Shown: one piece after another, positions 46,507 through 60,318 of the stretch
Numbering within the stretch: the first letter of the stretch is position 1
Layout: each line of letters starts with the position of its first letter
From: Caldithrix sp.
GTDB taxonomy: Bacteria > Zhuqueibacterota > Zhuqueibacteria > Thermofontimicrobiales > Sulfurfontimicrobiaceae
Assembly: GCA_020722815.1 (NCBI GenBank)
Contig: DYKB01000004.1
Location: 109,369-173,368, forward strand
Reading direction: 5' to 3'
DNA: 64,000 nucleotides
Notes under the pieces: generated by a model
The model's input: only the letters and a program-made list of their open reading frames with translations
Database searches by the model: none
What the model was told of the DNA's origin: nothing
Position numbers and translations under genes: made by a program

Positions 46507-47127
46507 TTATTTTTTGATAAATATGATGCCATTAATCGGTCCTGGAATCGCACCTTTGATTAAAATAAGATTATTTACCAGGTCGATTTTCAATATTTTT
46601 AATTTTCTGGCTGTCACGGAGTGCCCCCCCATCCGACCAGCCATTCTTAAACCTTTATAAACACGCGACGGATAGGACGATTGTCCCAACGAACCCGGCG
46701 CGCGTTGGCGGTCACTTTGTCCGTGAGTAATTGGTCCACCACCAAAATGGTGACGCTTAATAACGCCTGCAAAACCTTTACCTTTAGAGGTTCCAACGAC
46801 ATCAACCTTGTCACCAACAGAAAATTTATCAGCCCGAATCTCATCACCTAACGCTAATTGGTCAAGCCCATCGAAATCCCGGAATTCTTTGAGAACTTTT
46901 ACGGGTTTAACTTTCGCTTTATCCAAATGCCCAATCAATGGTTTGGTAAGTAATTTTTTTCGGGTTTCATTAAAACCAAGCTGAATTGAGTTATACCCAT
47001 CACTCGCCTGGGTTTTAATCTGGGTTACATAACACGGACCTGCTTCAATAACACTCACGGGGCTTGCTTCACCCTTCTCATCGTATATCCGGGTCATGCC
47101 GATTTTTCTACCTATTATGCCTATCAT
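46507..47127 (-). CDS. rplC: 50S ribosomal protein L3
   Basis: 206 residues. MIGIIGRKIGMTRIYDEKGE at the start, GKGFAGVIKRHHFGGGPITH and RQRAPGSLGQSSYPSRVYKG with the conserved methylated-Gln-type segment. AAGGAG lies 12 bases before the ATG. Confidence 0.98.
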   Translation of the reverse strand: MIGIIGRKIGMTRIYDEKGEASPVSVIEAGPCYVTQIKTQASDGYNSIQLGFNETRKKLLTKPLIGHLDKAKVKPVKVLKEFRDFDGLDQLALGDEIRADKFSVGDKVDVVGTSKGKGFAGVIKRHHFGGGPITHGQSDRQRAPGSLGQSSYPSRVYKGLRMAGRMGGHSVTARKLKILKIDLVNNLILIKGAIPGPINGIIFIKK

Positions 47128-47188
47128 TATAAAAGCAGTCTCCTTGGTTCATCAATAAATTAAAAACTTTCTTCGCTCATCTGAAGCC

Positions 47189-47204
47189 GGAGGGCAAACC
47201 CTCC
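47189..47204. other. GC-rich hairpin between rpsJ and rplC
   Basis: ggaggg (47189-47194) and ccctcc (47199-47204) form a perfect 6-base stem with a CAAA loop (TTTG on the transcribed minus strand). No T-run follows, so it is more likely a leader/processing structure than a terminator. It sits in a 131-base intercistronic gap. Confidence 0.45.
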
Positions 47205-47258
47205 TCCCTTCGTCGATTCAAATTGAATGACGGGCAGAAAGAACAATTATGGGTTCGC

Positions 47259-47567
47259 TCAGACTTTAATTTCAACATCAACCCCAGCCGGCAATTCGAG
47301 CTTCATCAGTGCGTCAACCGTCTTCGAAGTTGAGTTTAAAATGTCAATTAATCGTTTGTGAATTCTCGTTTCAAACTGCTCACGCGACTTTTTATCCACA
47401 TGGGGTGAACGCAATACGGTAAAAACCGATCTTTTGGTCGGAAGTGGTATTGGACCGTAAATAGCCGCCCCGGTTGATTTTGCCGTTTTGATGATTTTAT
47501 CAGTGGATTTATCAATCAAACGATGATCATAGGCTTTTAATTTTATTCTAATTTTTTGCCCTGGCAT
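47259..47567 (-). CDS. rpsJ: 30S ribosomal protein S10 (NusE)
   Basis: 102 residues. [40 protein letters not shown] and [20 protein letters not shown] are diagnostic. Also acts as NusE in antitermination. It follows tuf by 47 bases, as in the fused str-S10 arrangement. Confidence 0.98.
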   Translation of the reverse strand: MPGQKIRIKLKAYDHRLIDKSTDKIIKTAKSTGAAIYGPIPLPTKRSVFTVLRSPHVDKKSREQFETRIHKRLIDILNSTSKTVDALMKLELPAGVDVEIKV

Positions 47568-47613
47568 TCACATATACTCCATCAAAGTAACAATCTATTG
47601 GAAATTTAAGTGC

Positions 47614-48804
47614 TTATTCAATTATTTTTGTCACCACACCAGCGCCTACCGTCCGGCCACCTTCACGGATAGCGAAGCGTAAACTCTCCTCCATCGCGAT
47701 GGGGGTTAACAGTTCCACCTCCATCGTGATATTATCACCCGGCATTACCATTTCCATTCCTTCGGGTAGTTGTAATGTGCCAGTCACATCGGTGGTGCGG
47801 AAGAAAAACTGCGGCCGATAACCATTAAAAAACGGGGTGTGTCGTCCACCTTCTTCTTTGGTTAAGACGTAAACTTCGCCTTTGAATTTGGTATGCGGGG
47901 TAATACTGCCGGGTTTGGCAATGACCATTCCTCGCTCTAATTCGGTCTTGTCCACGCCACGCAACAATAAACCCACATTGTCACCGGCCTGACCCTGATC
48001 CAGTAATTTCCGAAACATTTCAACACCGGTAACCACACTCTTCCGATTGGCGCCCATTCCTATAATCTCAACTTCATCACCAACTTTGATAATGCCACGT
48101 TCAATTCGACCCGTGCCCACCGTACCACGACCAGTAATACTGAATACGTCTTCCACTGGCATCAGGAAGGGTTTATCCGTCTCGCGCATCGGCGTTGGGA
48201 TGTAACTGTCGACCGCATCCATTAATTCCATAATCGGCTTTCGCCATTTCGGATCATCCAGATTCTCCAGCGCCATTAACGCACTGCCGCGAATCACCGG
48301 TATCTCATCGCCTGGAAAATGGTACTTGCTTAACAGTTCGCGAACTTCCAATTCCACTAATTCTAATAATTCCGGATCATCAACCTGATCCACTTTATTT
48401 AAAAAAACCACGATGCTCGGTACCATTACCTGGTGGGCTAACAGTACGTGTTCACGCGTCTGCGGCATGGGACCATCGGCGGCACTCACCACTAATACCG
48501 CCCCATCCATCTGCGCGGCACCGGTAATCATATTCTTTACGTAATCCGCATGGCCCGGACAATCAACGTGCGCATAATGCCGTTCTTTGGTCTGATATTC
48601 GGTATGATGCACATTAATCGTTAGTCCACGAGCTTTCTCTTCCGGCGCATTGTCGATTTCATCATAACTTCGGGCCTGAGCCAGGCCTTCTTTAGCTAAT
48701 ACTTGCGTAATCGCGGCGACCAGGGTAGTTTTACCATGATCCACATGACCAATGGTCCCGATATTCACATGCGGTTTGGTCCGCTCGAATTTTTCCTTTG
48801 CCAT
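47614..48804 (-). CDS. tuf: Elongation factor Tu (first copy)
   Basis: 396 residues. G-domain motifs: [31 protein letters not shown]. Domains II and III follow, ending [14 protein letters not shown]. Strong GGAGG 11 bases before the ATG. The last 55 bases of the gene are identical to the second copy at 63946-64000, pointing to a tuf duplication kept uniform by gene conversion. Confidence 0.99.
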   Translation of the reverse strand: MAKEKFERTKPHVNIGTIGHVDHGKTTLVAAITQVLAKEGLAQARSYDEIDNAPEEKARGLTINVHHTEYQTKERHYAHVDCPGHADYVKNMITGAAQMDGAVLVVSAADGPMPQTREHVLLAHQVMVPSIVVFLNKVDQVDDPELLELVELEVRELLSKYHFPGDEIPVIRGSALMALENLDDPKWRKPIMELMDAVDSYIPTPMRETDKPFLMPVEDVFSITGRGTVGTGRIERGIIKVGDEVEIIGMGANRKSVVTGVEMFRKLLDQGQAGDNVGLLLRGVDKTELERGMVIAKPGSITPHTKFKGEVYVLTKEEGGRHTPFFNGYRPQFFFRTTDVTGTLQLPEGMEMVMPGDNITMEVELLTPIAMEESLRFAIREGGRTVGAGVVTKIIE

Positions 48805-48871
48805 TTAGATTACCTCCAAATATATTTTAAAATTTAACTGTAATATAATCTTAATGTTACTTTTTTTATTT

Positions 48872-50944
48872 TTATGTTAGATAAAATTCATTCATATTGG
48901 ATGCAACTTTTTCGTAATGTGAAAATTGCATTGTATAAAGTGCCCGTCCCTGACTCATGGAACGTACGGCCGTCGCATAACCAAACATCTGTTTTAATGG
49001 AACTATCGCCTGAATAATTTGATCACCATTCCTTGAATCGATACTTTGTATCTTTCCATCCCTTGAGTTCAGGTTTCCAATCACATCGCCCAGATACAAT
49101 TCTGGTACAATAATTTCGACCTTCATAAAAGGTTCAAGGAGTATGGGTTCGGCTTTCGCCAGTGCATTTTTTAATGCCATTATCGAAGCGATTTTAAAAG
49201 TTAATTCATTCGATTCATCTTCACTATAAGAGCCACCAACCAGCGAGACCTTAATATCAATGACTTGATAACCGGCCACCACCCCGCTGAAAGCGCCTTC
49301 TTTAATCCCGGTTTCAATTGCCGGGTAATATACCTTTGGAATCAGATTATTGCCTTTGATAAGGTTAACGAACTCAAAACCTTTTCGAGGATTAGGTTCA
49401 ACCTCTATCACTACATGTGCAAATTGCCCTTTACCTGTGGCACTTTGCCGATAAAATTTTTCTTCCCAGCGAAAACTTTTTTGAATCGTTTCTTTATAAG
49501 CGACTTGCGGCTTCCCGATATTCGCTTGAACTTTAAACTCACGTACTAATCGGTCAATTAAAATTTCCAGATGAAGCTCACCCATCCCGGAAATGATTGT
49601 CTGACCGGTTTCTTCATTCATCCGGACCATAAAAGTGGGGTCTTCATCCGCCAATCGGGATAACGAATCGTTTAATTTTTCCTGGTCGGCTTTCGTTCTC
49701 GGTTCTATTGAAACATAAATCACTGGATCAGGAAATTTCATCGTTTCTAACAGAATCGGCTTTCGTATGTCGGTTAGCGTGTGTCCTGTTTTTGTCTCTT
49801 TAAATCCAACACCGGCAACAATATCGCCACATACAGCTTCTGAAATATCTTCCTTTTTATTGGCGGCCATTAACAGAATTCGCCCCAGGCGCTCTTTCTT
49901 TTCCAGATTTACATTATACGCTTGCTGACCAACACTAATTTTTCCTGAATAGATTCGGAAAAATACAAGGCGCCCGACAAATGGGTCTGTTGCAACCTTA
50001 AAGGCTAACGCCGCAAAAGGGGCATCTTCTTGAGTTAAACGAACTTCTGTTTTACCCGTTTCTGGATTCACACCTTCAATAGGCGGTACATCTAAGGGCG
50101 AAGGTAAATAAGATACGACTGCATCCAGAAGTTGCTGCACCCCTTTATTGCGAAAAGAAGCGCCACATAAAATCGGAATCATCTTTGAATTCAAGGTCGC
50201 GCGTCGCACAGCAGCGTTTAATATTTCCGAAGAGACCGCATGTCCCTCCAGATATAATTCCATAATTTGATCATCAAATTCGGAAATTTTTTCCAGCAGT
50301 ATATTTCGATAATGTTCTGCTTGTTCAAGAAACTCCGTGGGGACGTCTTCTTCATAAAAAACGGCGCCCAGCGATTCATTTTCGTACGTGATAGCCTTCA
50401 TTTTAACCAGGTCAATCACGCCAAAGAATGAATCTTCGCTCCCTATCGGGATTTGAACTGGCACTGGATTTGCATTCAGACGTTCACGGATCATATCCAC
50501 AGCGCGAAAGAAGTTCGCGCCTACACGATCCATTTTATTTATATAGGCAATTCGTGGGATATGATAGCGATCGGCTTGCTTCCAGACTGTTTCGGATTGA
50601 GGTTCCACCCCACCAACAGCACAAAATAACGCAATAGCACCATCAAGCACTCTCAAGCTACGTTCAACTTCAACTGTAAAATCAACATGACCGGGTGTAT
50701 CGATAATGTTGATCCGATAATCCTTCCAATAAGTCGTGATAGCTGCCGAAGTAATGGTAATACCACGTTCTTTTTCTTGCTGCATCCAGTCCATCGTGGC
50801 AGCACCATCATCAACTTCACCAATTCGATGGACCTTTCCAGTATAATAAAGAATTCGTTCGGTTGTTGTTGTTTTACCAGCATCAATATGTGCCATGATG
50901 CCAATATTTCGAGTCCTTTCTAGTGAACTCTTTTTTTGTTGCAT
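48872..50944 (-). CDS. fusA: Elongation factor G
   Basis: 690 residues. GTPase motifs [31 protein letters not shown]; domain IV segment with VVIEVEPN and the C-terminal EFYLT. Drives translocation. GGAG 5 bases before the ATG. In str-operon order rpsL-rpsG-fusA-tuf. Confidence 0.99.
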   Translation of the reverse strand: MQQKKSSLERTRNIGIMAHIDAGKTTTTERILYYTGKVHRIGEVDDGAATMDWMQQEKERGITITSAAITTYWKDYRINIIDTPGHVDFTVEVERSLRVLDGAIALFCAVGGVEPQSETVWKQADRYHIPRIAYINKMDRVGANFFRAVDMIRERLNANPVPVQIPIGSEDSFFGVIDLVKMKAITYENESLGAVFYEEDVPTEFLEQAEHYRNILLEKISEFDDQIMELYLEGHAVSSEILNAAVRRATLNSKMIPILCGASFRNKGVQQLLDAVVSYLPSPLDVPPIEGVNPETGKTEVRLTQEDAPFAALAFKVATDPFVGRLVFFRIYSGKISVGQQAYNVNLEKKERLGRILLMAANKKEDISEAVCGDIVAGVGFKETKTGHTLTDIRKPILLETMKFPDPVIYVSIEPRTKADQEKLNDSLSRLADEDPTFMVRMNEETGQTIISGMGELHLEILIDRLVREFKVQANIGKPQVAYKETIQKSFRWEEKFYRQSATGKGQFAHVVIEVEPNPRKGFEFVNLIKGNNLIPKVYYPAIETGIKEGAFSGVVAGYQVIDIKVSLVGGSYSEDESNELTFKIASIMALKNALAKAEPILLEPFMKVEIIVPELYLGDVIGNLNSRDGKIQSIDSRNGDQIIQAIVPLKQMFGYATAVRSMSQGRALYTMQFSHYEKVASNMNEFYLT

Positions 50945-50967
50945 AAAAACTCCACTATCTCATTTCA

Positions 50968-50993
50968 GGAGAAACCAAGACCGGCGTTTCTCC
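50968..50993. other. Hairpin between rpsG and fusA
   Basis: ggagaaac (50968-50975) and gtttctcc (50986-50993) form a perfect 8-base stem with a 10-base loop in the 148-base gap. In E. coli the equivalent gap holds the S7 autoregulatory site; here the sequence is unrelated, so function is open. No T-run follows on the transcribed strand. Confidence 0.45.
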
Positions 50994-51092
50994 CCGATAT
51001 GTGGAGAAAGGCACGAACGATTTCACGAATACAACAAAATCATCCTTAAAAGAATAGACTTATCGGGAGAATTGAAATACTATTTTTTTATA

Positions 51093-51563
51093 TTACCATC
51101 TAAAATGAGCAAAAGCGCGGTTGGCTTCAGCCATTTTATGAGTATCTTCACGTTTTTTAATTGAAGCACCTTCATTCTTGGAAGCGGCCAGAAGTTCGGC
51201 AGCCAGAGCTTCAGACATGGTCTTTTCGGGTCTATCTTTCGAGTAATTTATCACCCATCGAATCGCTAATGACTGTTGTCGTTCGGGGCGAACTTCAACT
51301 GGCACCTGATATGTAGCACCGCCAACACGTCGTGACTTCACTTCGATTAATGGCTTAATATTGTTAAGAGCTTTCACAAACAACTCAAGACCGTTCTGAC
51401 CCGTCTTTTTTTCCATTATATCAAGGGCTTTATAGAAGATACGTTCAGCAGTGCTTTTTTTACCATGCTTCATCAGATTAGTGATAAACTTATACACCAA
51501 AATGCTTTTATGCTTTGGATCTGGTAAAACTTCTCGCGCAATAACTTTCTTTCTTCTCGGCAT
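51093..51563 (-). CDS. rpsG: 30S ribosomal protein S7
   Basis: 156 residues. [60 protein letters not shown] and [15 protein letters not shown] are diagnostic of S7, the head-assembly primary binder. Confidence 0.98.
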   Translation of the reverse strand: MPRRKKVIAREVLPDPKHKSILVYKFITNLMKHGKKSTAERIFYKALDIMEKKTGQNGLELFVKALNNIKPLIEVKSRRVGGATYQVPVEVRPERQQSLAIRWVINYSKDRPEKTMSEALAAELLAASKNEGASIKKREDTHKMAEANRAFAHFRW

Positions 51564-51602
51564 TCTCGTTTCTACAAATTTAAGTTAATCGTTGATTCAG
51601 GC

Positions 51603-51974
51603 TTACTTTTTACGTTTTGTACCATATTTAGAACGACCGCGTTTACGATCGGTCACGCCGCTGGTATCCAGGACGCCTCGAATAATATGATAACGAACAC
51701 CCGGTAAATCTTTAACACGACCACCCCGAATCATTACAATCGAGTGTTCCTGTAAATTGTGCCCTTCTCCGGGGATATACGCTGTCACTTCAAAACCATT
51801 TGACAATCGAACTCGAGCTACTTTCCGTAAAGCTGAATTCGGCTTCTTGGGAGTTGTCGTATAGACACGGGTACATACGCCTCGGCGTTGAGGAGAACCC
51901 GTTAGTGCCGGCGTCTTCGTCTTCGAACTAACCTTCTGTCGGCCATGATGAATTAACTGATTAATTGTCGGCAA
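51603..51974 (-). CDS. rpsL: 30S ribosomal protein S12
   Basis: 123 residues from the TTG at 51974 (GAGGAGG 5 bases upstream; reads as [12 protein letters not shown], the family N-terminus). A further upstream frame to 52031 is spurious. Decoding-centre segment [17 protein letters not shown] (Lys43 wild type) and [13 protein letters not shown] (second conserved Lys) are intact, so no streptomycin-resistance change is visible. Confidence 0.95.
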   Translation of the reverse strand: MPTINQLIHHGRQKVSSKTKTPALTGSPQRRGVCTRVYTTTPKKPNSALRKVARVRLSNGFEVTAYIPGEGHNLQEHSIVMIRGGRVKDLPGVRYHIIRGVLDTSGVTDRKRGRSKYGTKRKK

Positions 51975-52099
51975 TGATGCCTCCTCTAATTTTTGAAACC
52001 GAAATATAACAAATCTTTTTGAAAATATCAATCTTTTTTTTTATTTTTTAGAGAATTATATCAACTTTTTTTGGCATTGACAGCTTTTCAGGTTTCTGA

Positions 52100-55000
52100 T
52101 CATTCAATTTCGTCAGCCACGACTGGATTTTCCTGAGAATCCGCTTCGGGTATTTCATCTTCACTGTGAACAACAATCCCGCGATATTTCGTTAGTCCGG
52201 TTCCAGCAGGAATTAAATTCCCCATAACGACATTCTCTTTTAATCCCGCAAGTTGATCAATTTTTCCTTCAATCGAAGCATCGGTCAATACCCGGGTCGT
52301 TTCCTGGAACGACGCCGCGGAAATGAAACTATCCGTAGTCAATGAGGCTTTGGTGATTCCTAATAGCAATGGTTGAAAAGTTGCTGGTTGCGCTGGCCGC
52401 ATTTTCGGAAGTGCTTTATTCTCCCGAGTTAAACGGTCACTTTCCCTCTCGAACTCCTCACGCGAGACCATGTCATTTTCCATCCATTTTGAATCGCCAG
52501 AATCAGTGACAACAACCATCTTCCGAATCTCGGTGTTACGCGCCAGGAAGTGTAAGCGGTCAATCTGATCACCTTCCAGATATTCGGTATCACCTGGATC
52601 TTCGACTTTCACTTTCTGAAGCATCTGACGTACAATGACCTCAATATGCTTATCATTAATCCGCACGCCCTGCAGTCGGTACACTTCCTGAATTTCATTA
52701 ACAAGGTATTCCTGAACCCGGTTAGCCCCCATGATATTCAAAATATCATGCGGCGCAATAGAACCTTCAGAAAGCTTTTCGCCGGCCTGTACCTCATCAT
52801 TATCATGAACAAGCACATGCTTTCCATAAGGAATCATGTATACTTTTTCTTCCTGGCCATCTTTTGACAATACACTAATTCGGCGAACACCACGTTTAAT
52901 TTCTCCAAATTTCACCACACCATCAATTTCACTGACGATAGCAGGTTCTTTCGGTCGACGCGCTTCAAAAAGTTCCGCCACCCGTGGCAACCCCCCCGTG
53001 ATATCACGTGTTTTTGCAATTTCACGCGGGATCTTGACCAAAACATCACCCGCAGTGACTTTGTCGCCATCATGAATCTGAAGATAGGCATGTGTCGGAA
53101 TAATATAAGATCCCAACTCTACATTATTGGTCTCACTCAATATCCGCACTTGTGGACTCAAATTTCGACTTCTGGTTTCTATAGTAACCCGTTGTCGTAA
53201 TCCAGTCGTTTCGTCCAGTTCCTCACGATAGGTAACATTTTCTTCCATATCCTGAAACGCAACAACTCCAGAATAGGTAGTAATAATGCTGGCATTATAT
53301 GGATCCCAGTTAAAAAGAATCTGGCCCGCTTCTACGGGGGCACCATCCATCAAAAGGATGTGTGCCCCATAAGGAACATTATATCGGGCGACTGTTCGAT
53401 TATCAGGATCTAAAATTTTTATCTGACCGTTACGACCAACAACGATATTCGTTTGATCACTTTCGCGATAGATGAAACGAATATTCTCATATTCAACGCG
53501 ACCAGTAAATTTGGTTGGCACCTGGGATTGGGCAGCAATTCGTGATGCTGTCCCACCGATATGGAAAGTTCGCAAGGTCAACTGTGTACCAGGTTCACCA
53601 ATCGATTGCGCGGCCATAACGCCTACCGCTTCACCCATTCCAACCGGATTTCCAGTCGCCAGGTTAATACCGTAACACAAACTACAAACACCACGTTCTG
53701 CTTCACAGGTCAATACTGAACGGATATAGACTGTTTCAATACCAGCATTGGAAATTTTATCGGCGATATCTTCTGTGATAAGATTCCCGGCCTCGATGAT
53801 AATTTCGGAGGTTTCCGGATCGAACACATCTTCAGCCGCATACCGACCTAGAATTCGGTCGCGTAAGGGTTCGATAACATCTTCCCCTTCTTTTAAATCC
53901 CCAATTCGTAAGCCCAGGATGGTTCCACAATCAAACGTGGTAATAATAACATCCTGGGAAACATCAACCAGTCGCCGTGTTAGATAACCAGCATCGGCTG
54001 TTTTCAAAGCCGTGTCTGCAAGACCTTTTCGGGCTCCGTGGGTGGAAATGAAGTATTCCAACACAGATAAACCTTCACGGAAATTAGCAGTAATCGGGTT
54101 TTCAATAATTTCACCCATTGAACCAGTCATCTTCTTTTGCGGTTTTGCCATCAAACCACGCATCCCAGCAAGCTGGCGAATCTGTTCGCGTGAACCGCGC
54201 GCACCCGAATCCGCCATCATGAAGATTGGATTGAACCCGCTTTGCGAATTCCGTAAATTATTGAAAAGACGGTCCGCAACCGCTGTTGTTGTATGTGTCC
54301 AGATATCAATAATTTTATTGTAACGTTCACCGTCAGTAATTAATCGTTTTTCATATTGGCGTTGAATCTCTTCTGCCTGATGATAAGCCCGTTTTAAAAG
54401 AGTTACTTTTTCTTCGGGAACAATAACATCTTCAATTCCAACCGTTGTACCGGATCGCATGGCATAATGAAAGCCAGTTTCTTTTAACCGATCCAGAAAA
54501 ATAACGGTTTTATAATTTCCTAACCTTTTGTATGATAAGGCAACAATTTCTTCAATTCGTTTTTTGGTCAAAACTTCGTTCACATAAGGCAATTCAGCCG
54601 GAACGATTTCATTAAAAATAGCCCGTCCAACAGTTGTCTCAATAAGCTGTCCGGATCGTAATTTTAACTTAATATTGGCATGGAGATCAATTTTACCATT
54701 ATCATAAGCCAATTTCACCTCAGTCGTTGAGGCAAACATTTTACCTTCACCATTGGCATTTTTTCGGCCTTTTGTTAAATAATAACAACCAAGTACGATA
54801 TCCTGACTGGGGATAGCCAGTGGTCGCCCATTGGCTGGTGAAAGAATATTGTGACTGGCCAACATTAAAATTCGTGTTTCAACCTGGGCATAATAAGAAA
54901 GCGGAATATGAACCGCCATCTGATCACCATCAAAGTCGGCGTTAAACGCAGCGCAGACCAGGGGGTGAATTTGAAGCGCCTTGCCTTCCACCAGAATAGG

Positions 55001-56347
55001 CTGAAATGCCTGAATTCCCAGACGGTGCAACGTTGGGGCGCGGTTTAGCATCACGGGATGATCTTCAATAATCTCTTCCAGAATATCCCAGACTTCAGAA
55101 CCACGACGTTCCACCAATTTTTTGGCACTTTTTACGGTTTTAACCAATCCGCGTTCAACCAGCTTACGAATAACAAAGGGTTTAAATAATTCCAACGCCA
55201 TTTCTTTCGGTAAACCACATTCGTGGAGTTTTAATTCCGGCCCTACGACAATAACCGAACGGCCTGAATAGTCAATTCGTTTTCCTAAAAGATTCTGACG
55301 AAATCGACCCTGTTTTCCGCGAAGCATATCCGAAAGAGATTTTAAAGCACGATTCCCATCGCCACGAACAGCAGCCGTTTTTCGTCCATTATCAAATAAA
55401 CTATCCACGGCTTCCTGAAGCATCCGTTTTTCATTTCTTAAAATGACTTCCGGCGCTTTAATCTCCAGCAATTTTTTCAGCCGGTTATTTCGGATGATCA
55501 CCCGACGATAAAGATCGTTTAAATCAGAAGTCGCAAAACGGCCACCTTCCAGCGGAACTAACGGCCGCAATTCAGGGGGAATAACCGGAATCACGGTCAT
55601 TACCATCCATTCGGGTCGATTTTTTTCTTCACTCCGCTTAAAGGCTTCAATTACTTTTAATCGCTTTAGAGCATCCTGTTTCCGCTGTAACGAAGTCTCA
55701 TTCTTCACCTGATTTCGTAACTCCTGGGACTGATGTAGAATATTCGTCCGTTTTAACAACTCAAGAATAGCTTCACCGCCAATTTTTACAATGAAGCGTT
55801 TGCCTTCTTCGGTTGTTTCGTGTTCAATTTCTTCACCAAATTCAGTAATAATCTTAAAATATTCTTCTTCGGTGATCAAATCTTTCGACTGCAAACCAGT
55901 CTGGCCGGGTTCGATTACAACATAAGATTCGTAATATATAATCTTTTCCAGGTCCTTTACACTCATCCCCAGAATATAACCAATTTTCGAAGGTAAAGAT
56001 TTCCAGTACCAAATATGAACAACCGGCACCGCCAGGGTAATATGTCCCATCCGTTCACGTCGTACACTTTTTAGGGTTACTTCAACACCGCATCGATCAC
56101 AAACAATACCTTTATAGCGAATTCTTTTGTACTTGCCACAATGACATTCCCAATCTTTAACTGGACCAAAGATTTTCTCACAAAAGAGACCATCTTTTTC
56201 CGGCTTAAATGAACGATAGTTAATTGTTTCCGGCTTGGTTACCTCTCCATGAGAATTCTCAAGAATTTTATCTGGAGACGCCAGATTAATTGAAATGGCA
56301 GTAAATTCACCTTTACCACCAGCACTTTGCTTAGTTAAATAAGACAA
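52100..56347 (-). CDS. rpoC: RNA polymerase beta' subunit
   Basis: 1415 residues. Catalytic Mg site [12 protein letters not shown] (near residue 460), N-terminal zinc-binding ECHCGKYK...[10 protein letters not shown], second zinc Cys cluster [13 protein letters not shown]. Starts with a TTG at 56347 preceded by GAGGTG, ends in TGA. Length and insertions suit the FCB group. It follows rpoB by 91 bases. Gap to rpsL: 125 bases without a gene. Confidence 0.98.
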   Translation of the reverse strand: MSYLTKQSAGGKGEFTAISINLASPDKILENSHGEVTKPETINYRSFKPEKDGLFCEKIFGPVKDWECHCGKYKRIRYKGIVCDRCGVEVTLKSVRRERMGHITLAVPVVHIWYWKSLPSKIGYILGMSVKDLEKIIYYESYVVIEPGQTGLQSKDLITEEEYFKIITEFGEEIEHETTEEGKRFIVKIGGEAILELLKRTNILHQSQELRNQVKNETSLQRKQDALKRLKVIEAFKRSEEKNRPEWMVMTVIPVIPPELRPLVPLEGGRFATSDLNDLYRRVIIRNNRLKKLLEIKAPEVILRNEKRMLQEAVDSLFDNGRKTAAVRGDGNRALKSLSDMLRGKQGRFRQNLLGKRIDYSGRSVIVVGPELKLHECGLPKEMALELFKPFVIRKLVERGLVKTVKSAKKLVERRGSEVWDILEEIIEDHPVMLNRAPTLHRLGIQAFQPILVEGKALQIHPLVCAAFNADFDGDQMAVHIPLSYYAQVETRILMLASHNILSPANGRPLAIPSQDIVLGCYYLTKGRKNANGEGKMFASTTEVKLAYDNGKIDLHANIKLKLRSGQLIETTVGRAIFNEIVPAELPYVNEVLTKKRIEEIVALSYKRLGNYKTVIFLDRLKETGFHYAMRSGTTVGIEDVIVPEEKVTLLKRAYHQAEEIQRQYEKRLITDGERYNKIIDIWTHTTTAVADRLFNNLRNSQSGFNPIFMMADSGARGSREQIRQLAGMRGLMAKPQKKMTGSMGEIIENPITANFREGLSVLEYFISTHGARKGLADTALKTADAGYLTRRLVDVSQDVIITTFDCGTILGLRIGDLKEGEDVIEPLRDRILGRYAAEDVFDPETSEIIIEAGNLITEDIADKISNAGIETVYIRSVLTCEAERGVCSLCYGINLATGNPVGMGEAVGVMAAQSIGEPGTQLTLRTFHIGGTASRIAAQSQVPTKFTGRVEYENIRFIYRESDQTNIVVGRNGQIKILDPDNRTVARYNVPYGAHILLMDGAPVEAGQILFNWDPYNASIITTYSGVVAFQDMEENVTYREELDETTGLRQRVTIETRSRNLSPQVRILSETNNVELGSYIIPTHAYLQIHDGDKVTAGDVLVKIPREIAKTRDITGGLPRVAELFEARRPKEPAIVSEIDGVVKFGEIKRGVRRISVLSKDGQEEKVYMIPYGKHVLVHDNDEVQAGEKLSEGSIAPHDILNIMGANRVQEYLVNEIQEVYRLQGVRINDKHIEVIVRQMLQKVKVEDPGDTEYLEGDQIDRLHFLARNTEIRKMVVVTDSGDSKWMENDMVSREEFERESDRLTRENKALPKMRPAQPATFQPLLLGITKASLTTDSFISAASFQETTRVLTDASIEGKIDQLAGLKENVVMGNLIPAGTGLTKYRGIVVHSEDEIPEADSQENPVVADEIE

Positions 56348-56438
56348 AGGAACACCTCATAATTAAAGACAATGGGAATAAATTCTCCAAACTACACCAT
56401 TTACAACAATAATAAAATCAGGTAATAATTACATATAT

Positions 56439-59400
56439 CTATACTTCAAGCAATCCAATATCTAATCCCAAACCTTGCAATTCACGTATTAAAACATTAA
56501 AAGATTCAGGAAGTCCTGGTTCTGGTAGATTTTCGCCTTTTACGATTGCTTCATACACTTTCGAACGGCCACGAACATCATCCGATTTCACTGTTAATAT
56601 TTCCTGAAGCGTATGCGCCGCCCCATAGGCTTCTAAAGCCCAGACTTCCATTTCTCCAAACCGCTGACCACCAAATTGAGCCTTACCACCAAGCGGTTGC
56701 TGGGTGATCAATGAATAAGGCCCAATCGATCGGGCATGGATTTTATCTTCGACCAAATGTGATAATTTCAGCATATAAATGTATCCAACCGTCACCGGGG
56801 AGTCAAAAGCCTCGCCTGTTCGGCCATCATATAAAACTGTTTTGCCAGTCTTGGGCAAATTCGCTTTTTCCATTTCTTTAAGCACTTCTTGATGGGTAGC
56901 CCCATCAAAAACAGGCGTCGCATAATTCAAACCCAACACATGTGCGGCCCAACCTAAATTCGTTTCAAAAATTTGTCCCAGGTTCATTCGGGATGGTACG
57001 CCCAACGGATTTAACACGATATCAACCGGTGTTCCATCCGCCAGATAAGGCATGTCTTCAACGGGTACAATCTTTGACACCACACCTTTGTTTCCATGGC
57101 GGCCTGCCATTTTATCACCCACCATCAATTTACGTTTCTTGGCAACATAAACTTTTGCAAGTTGGACGATTCCAGGCGGCAGATCATCTCCTACCATAAT
57201 CTTAAACTTTTCACGCTCAAATTCATCTTCCAGGGCGACCAGTTTTTTCTGATAGGCGTCATAAATTTTTATAATTAATTCATCGATATGGCTGTCACCA
57301 GTCAAGGCAATATCAACATCAACCTGTTCAAAATCAATCTTGTTTAAGATATCTGCAGTTAATTCGATACCTGGACTAACAATTAATTCTGAATTTACTT
57401 TTTCGCGAATTTCAGCACTGGTTTTACCGGTTAAAACAAAGGCGCATTTTTGATTTAATGCATGATGTATCCGAACCTTTTCACGTTCCAACCAGCTATT
57501 TAAAGTGTCCAGCGCCTTTTTATCTTCTTTTTTGGTGCGTGTGTCTTTTTTCTTTCGCGAAAAAAGCTTGGTATCGATTACTGTTCCTTTTAATCCCGGC
57601 GGCGCTTTTAAAGAAGCATCTTTAACATCGCCTGCTTTTTCACCAAAAATGGCTTTTAACAGTTTTTCCTCGGGAGTTGGATCCGTTTCACCTTTCGGGG
57701 TTACTTTTCCAACCAGGATGTCGCCGGGCTTAACCTCCGCACCGATACGAATAATACCATTTTCATCCAGATCTTTCGTTGCGTCTTCACTCACATTGGG
57801 AATTTCACAGGTGAGCTCTTCCTCTCCACGTTTGGTATCCCGAACCTGAAGTTCGAATTCTTCAATATGAATTGAAGTGTAAATATCTTCTTTGATGACG
57901 CGTTCAGAGATGACAATCGCATCTTCAAAGTTATAACCACGCCAGGGCATAAAGGCAACCAGAACATTCCGACCCAGCGCCAATTCGCCATTTTCGGTTG
58001 CACAGCCATCAGCCAGGACATCACCGGGCTTAACTTTTTGCCCATAATTAACGATAGGAACCTGATTGATACAGGTATCCTGATTTGTTCGATGAAATTT
58101 TGTCAATCGATAGAAATCGTACTCAACTTCGTCGAAATTAAGTAAAGATTCGTCATTAACATCGTTCGTTAGTTCTGGTAAATCTTTCTTAACGACAACA
58201 TGCTTGGCATCAACTTCAACAACCGTACCTTCATGCTTGGTCACAATCATCGCACGTGAATCCCGAGCGACTTTGCCTTCAATGCCGGTACCAACATAAG
58301 GCGCCTTTGGTCGTAAAAGTGGAACCGCCTGACGCTGCATATTCGAACCCATCAAAGCGCGGTTAGCATCATCATGTTCCAAAAACGGAATCAGTGCTGC
58401 CGCAGCCGAGACAAGCTGATTCGGAGACACATCCATATAATTGATTTGTTCCGGCGGTACAACCGGGAAATCACCACGCACACGTGACTTAATGCGAGGA
58501 TTTACAAATTTACCTTTTTCATCAAGCAGGGCATTGGCCTGAGCAACAATTAAATCTTCTTCATCATCTGCTGACATATATTCAATATGAGAGGAAGCTA
58601 CCCCATCTTTAACTTTACGATAAGGTGTTTCAATAAATCCAAACTCATTTACCTTAGCATAGGTCGTTAATGATGATATCAAACCAATATTGGGGCCTTC
58701 AGGGGTTTCGATGGGACATAATCGTCCATAGTGGGTATAATGCACATCTCGTACTTCGAAACCGGCACGATCACGTGTCAATCCCCCGGGACCTAAAGCA
58801 GAAAGCCGTCGTTTATGCGTTAATTCAGCCAAAGGATTGGTCTGATCCATAAATTGTGACAACTGACTGGTCCCAAAGAACGTATTGATAACCGACAGAA
58901 TAGTTCTGGCATTCACCAGATCCTGCGGTGTCAAATTTTCGTTCTCCCGCAGATTCATCCGTTCTTTGATAGTTCGTGCCATGCGGGAGAGTCCCACGCT
59001 CATTTGGGCGGAAAGTTGTTCCCCGACAGTTCGAATCCGTCGATTACCCAGATGATCGATGTCGTCCGCTGTCCGTTTACCAGCCCGCATCTCCATCAGG
59101 AACTTAATAATGGCGATGATATCATCTTTTGTCAGTACGGTGATAGCTTCATCAACACTCAGCAGTAATTTTTTGTTAAGACGATAGCGTCCAACATTAC
59201 CGAGGTCGTAGCGTTTGGGATTAAAGAACAAGCGATCAACCAGACTCCGGGCGGTTTCCAGATCCGGGGCATCACCGGAACGCAATTGTCGATAAATAAC
59301 TTCCAGCGCTGCCGCTTCGGATTTTGCCGGATCTCGTTTTATTGTATTGATGATAATTTGAACATCATACGGCGCATTGGCATTAACAACATTAATTTGT

Positions 59401-60230
59401 TCAATATTCGCCTGAATCAGGCGTTCAACATCCTGTTTTTCAAGAACAGCTTCGCGCTCAACGATTAATTCTCCGGTTTCTTTATCAATGACATCATCCA
59501 AACACATCCGGCCGAGCAATGAATCCAGATTCGTTTCATCAAGCTGGACAGTTTCGATGAGTGAAAACAGGGATAAAATCTCCTTATCAGAAGAATATCC
59601 CAGCGCCCGTAACAGGGTGGTAACAGGGAATTTCTTACGCCGATCAATGTAAACATACATGATTTCATTGATATCGGTCGTAAATTCAACCCAGGAACCC
59701 CGTAAAGGAATAATCCGAGCCGAGTAAATTTTTGTTCCATTGGGATGGACGGCGTCACTAAAAAAGGCACCTGGCGAACGGTGAAGCTGACTCACAATCG
59801 TACGCTCGGCCCCATTAATGACGAATGTCCCGCGTTCGGTCATCATCGGCATATTGCCCAGATAGACAACCTGTTCGATGGTATCGGTATACTCCTTACT
59901 TTCACTCATTTCATTCCGCATTGAAAGCCGTAACTTGGCTTTCAACGGAACGGAAAAAGTAACACCCCGTTCTTGACATTCATCAACACTATACTTAGGC
60001 TGTTCCAGGAAGTAGGCGACAAACTCCAGCAAATAATTTTCCCGCGTATCCATGATCGGGAAAACGGTATTAAAAACCGCCTGGAGTCCGATATTTTTTC
60101 TTTTTTCAGGTGCGGTATCACTTTGCATAAATTCATGGAAAGATTTTAATTGAACATCCAATAGATCGGGGAGTTCAATAACTTCCGCGATTTTTGAAAA
60201 TGACACGCGCTTTCTTTTATTGTCACCCAT
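56439..60230 (-). CDS. rpoB: RNA polymerase beta subunit
   Basis: 1263 residues. Rifampicin-pocket segment [20 protein letters not shown] matches the wild-type, with Gln, Asp, His and the following LSALGPGGL in place. C-terminal clamp: [20 protein letters not shown]. With rpoC it forms the catalytic core. ATG at 60230, ribosome site AAGGA is rather distant (13 bases). Follows rplL by 88 bases. Confidence 0.98.
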   Translation of the reverse strand: MGDNKRKRVSFSKIAEVIELPDLLDVQLKSFHEFMQSDTAPEKRKNIGLQAVFNTVFPIMDTRENYLLEFVAYFLEQPKYSVDECQERGVTFSVPLKAKLRLSMRNEMSESKEYTDTIEQVVYLGNMPMMTERGTFVINGAERTIVSQLHRSPGAFFSDAVHPNGTKIYSARIIPLRGSWVEFTTDINEIMYVYIDRRKKFPVTTLLRALGYSSDKEILSLFSLIETVQLDETNLDSLLGRMCLDDVIDKETGELIVEREAVLEKQDVERLIQANIEQINVVNANAPYDVQIIINTIKRDPAKSEAAALEVIYRQLRSGDAPDLETARSLVDRLFFNPKRYDLGNVGRYRLNKKLLLSVDEAITVLTKDDIIAIIKFLMEMRAGKRTADDIDHLGNRRIRTVGEQLSAQMSVGLSRMARTIKERMNLRENENLTPQDLVNARTILSVINTFFGTSQLSQFMDQTNPLAELTHKRRLSALGPGGLTRDRAGFEVRDVHYTHYGRLCPIETPEGPNIGLISSLTTYAKVNEFGFIETPYRKVKDGVASSHIEYMSADDEEDLIVAQANALLDEKGKFVNPRIKSRVRGDFPVVPPEQINYMDVSPNQLVSAAAALIPFLEHDDANRALMGSNMQRQAVPLLRPKAPYVGTGIEGKVARDSRAMIVTKHEGTVVEVDAKHVVVKKDLPELTNDVNDESLLNFDEVEYDFYRLTKFHRTNQDTCINQVPIVNYGQKVKPGDVLADGCATENGELALGRNVLVAFMPWRGYNFEDAIVISERVIKEDIYTSIHIEEFELQVRDTKRGEEELTCEIPNVSEDATKDLDENGIIRIGAEVKPGDILVGKVTPKGETDPTPEEKLLKAIFGEKAGDVKDASLKAPPGLKGTVIDTKLFSRKKKDTRTKKEDKKALDTLNSWLEREKVRIHHALNQKCAFVLTGKTSAEIREKVNSELIVSPGIELTADILNKIDFEQVDVDIALTGDSHIDELIIKIYDAYQKKLVALEDEFEREKFKIMVGDDLPPGIVQLAKVYVAKKRKLMVGDKMAGRHGNKGVVSKIVPVEDMPYLADGTPVDIVLNPLGVPSRMNLGQIFETNLGWAAHVLGLNYATPVFDGATHQEVLKEMEKANLPKTGKTVLYDGRTGEAFDSPVTVGYIYMLKLSHLVEDKIHARSIGPYSLITQQPLGGKAQFGGQRFGEMEVWALEAYGAAHTLQEILTVKSDDVRGRSKVYEAIVKGENLPEPGLPESFNVLIRELQGLGLDIGLLEV

Positions 60231-60318
60231 TTAAAGAAATGTCCTTCCCTATAATTAATAATCCTAAAAATTGATCAAATTAAATATCCCAAACACGACA
60301 AACCCATCATCGTGAAAA

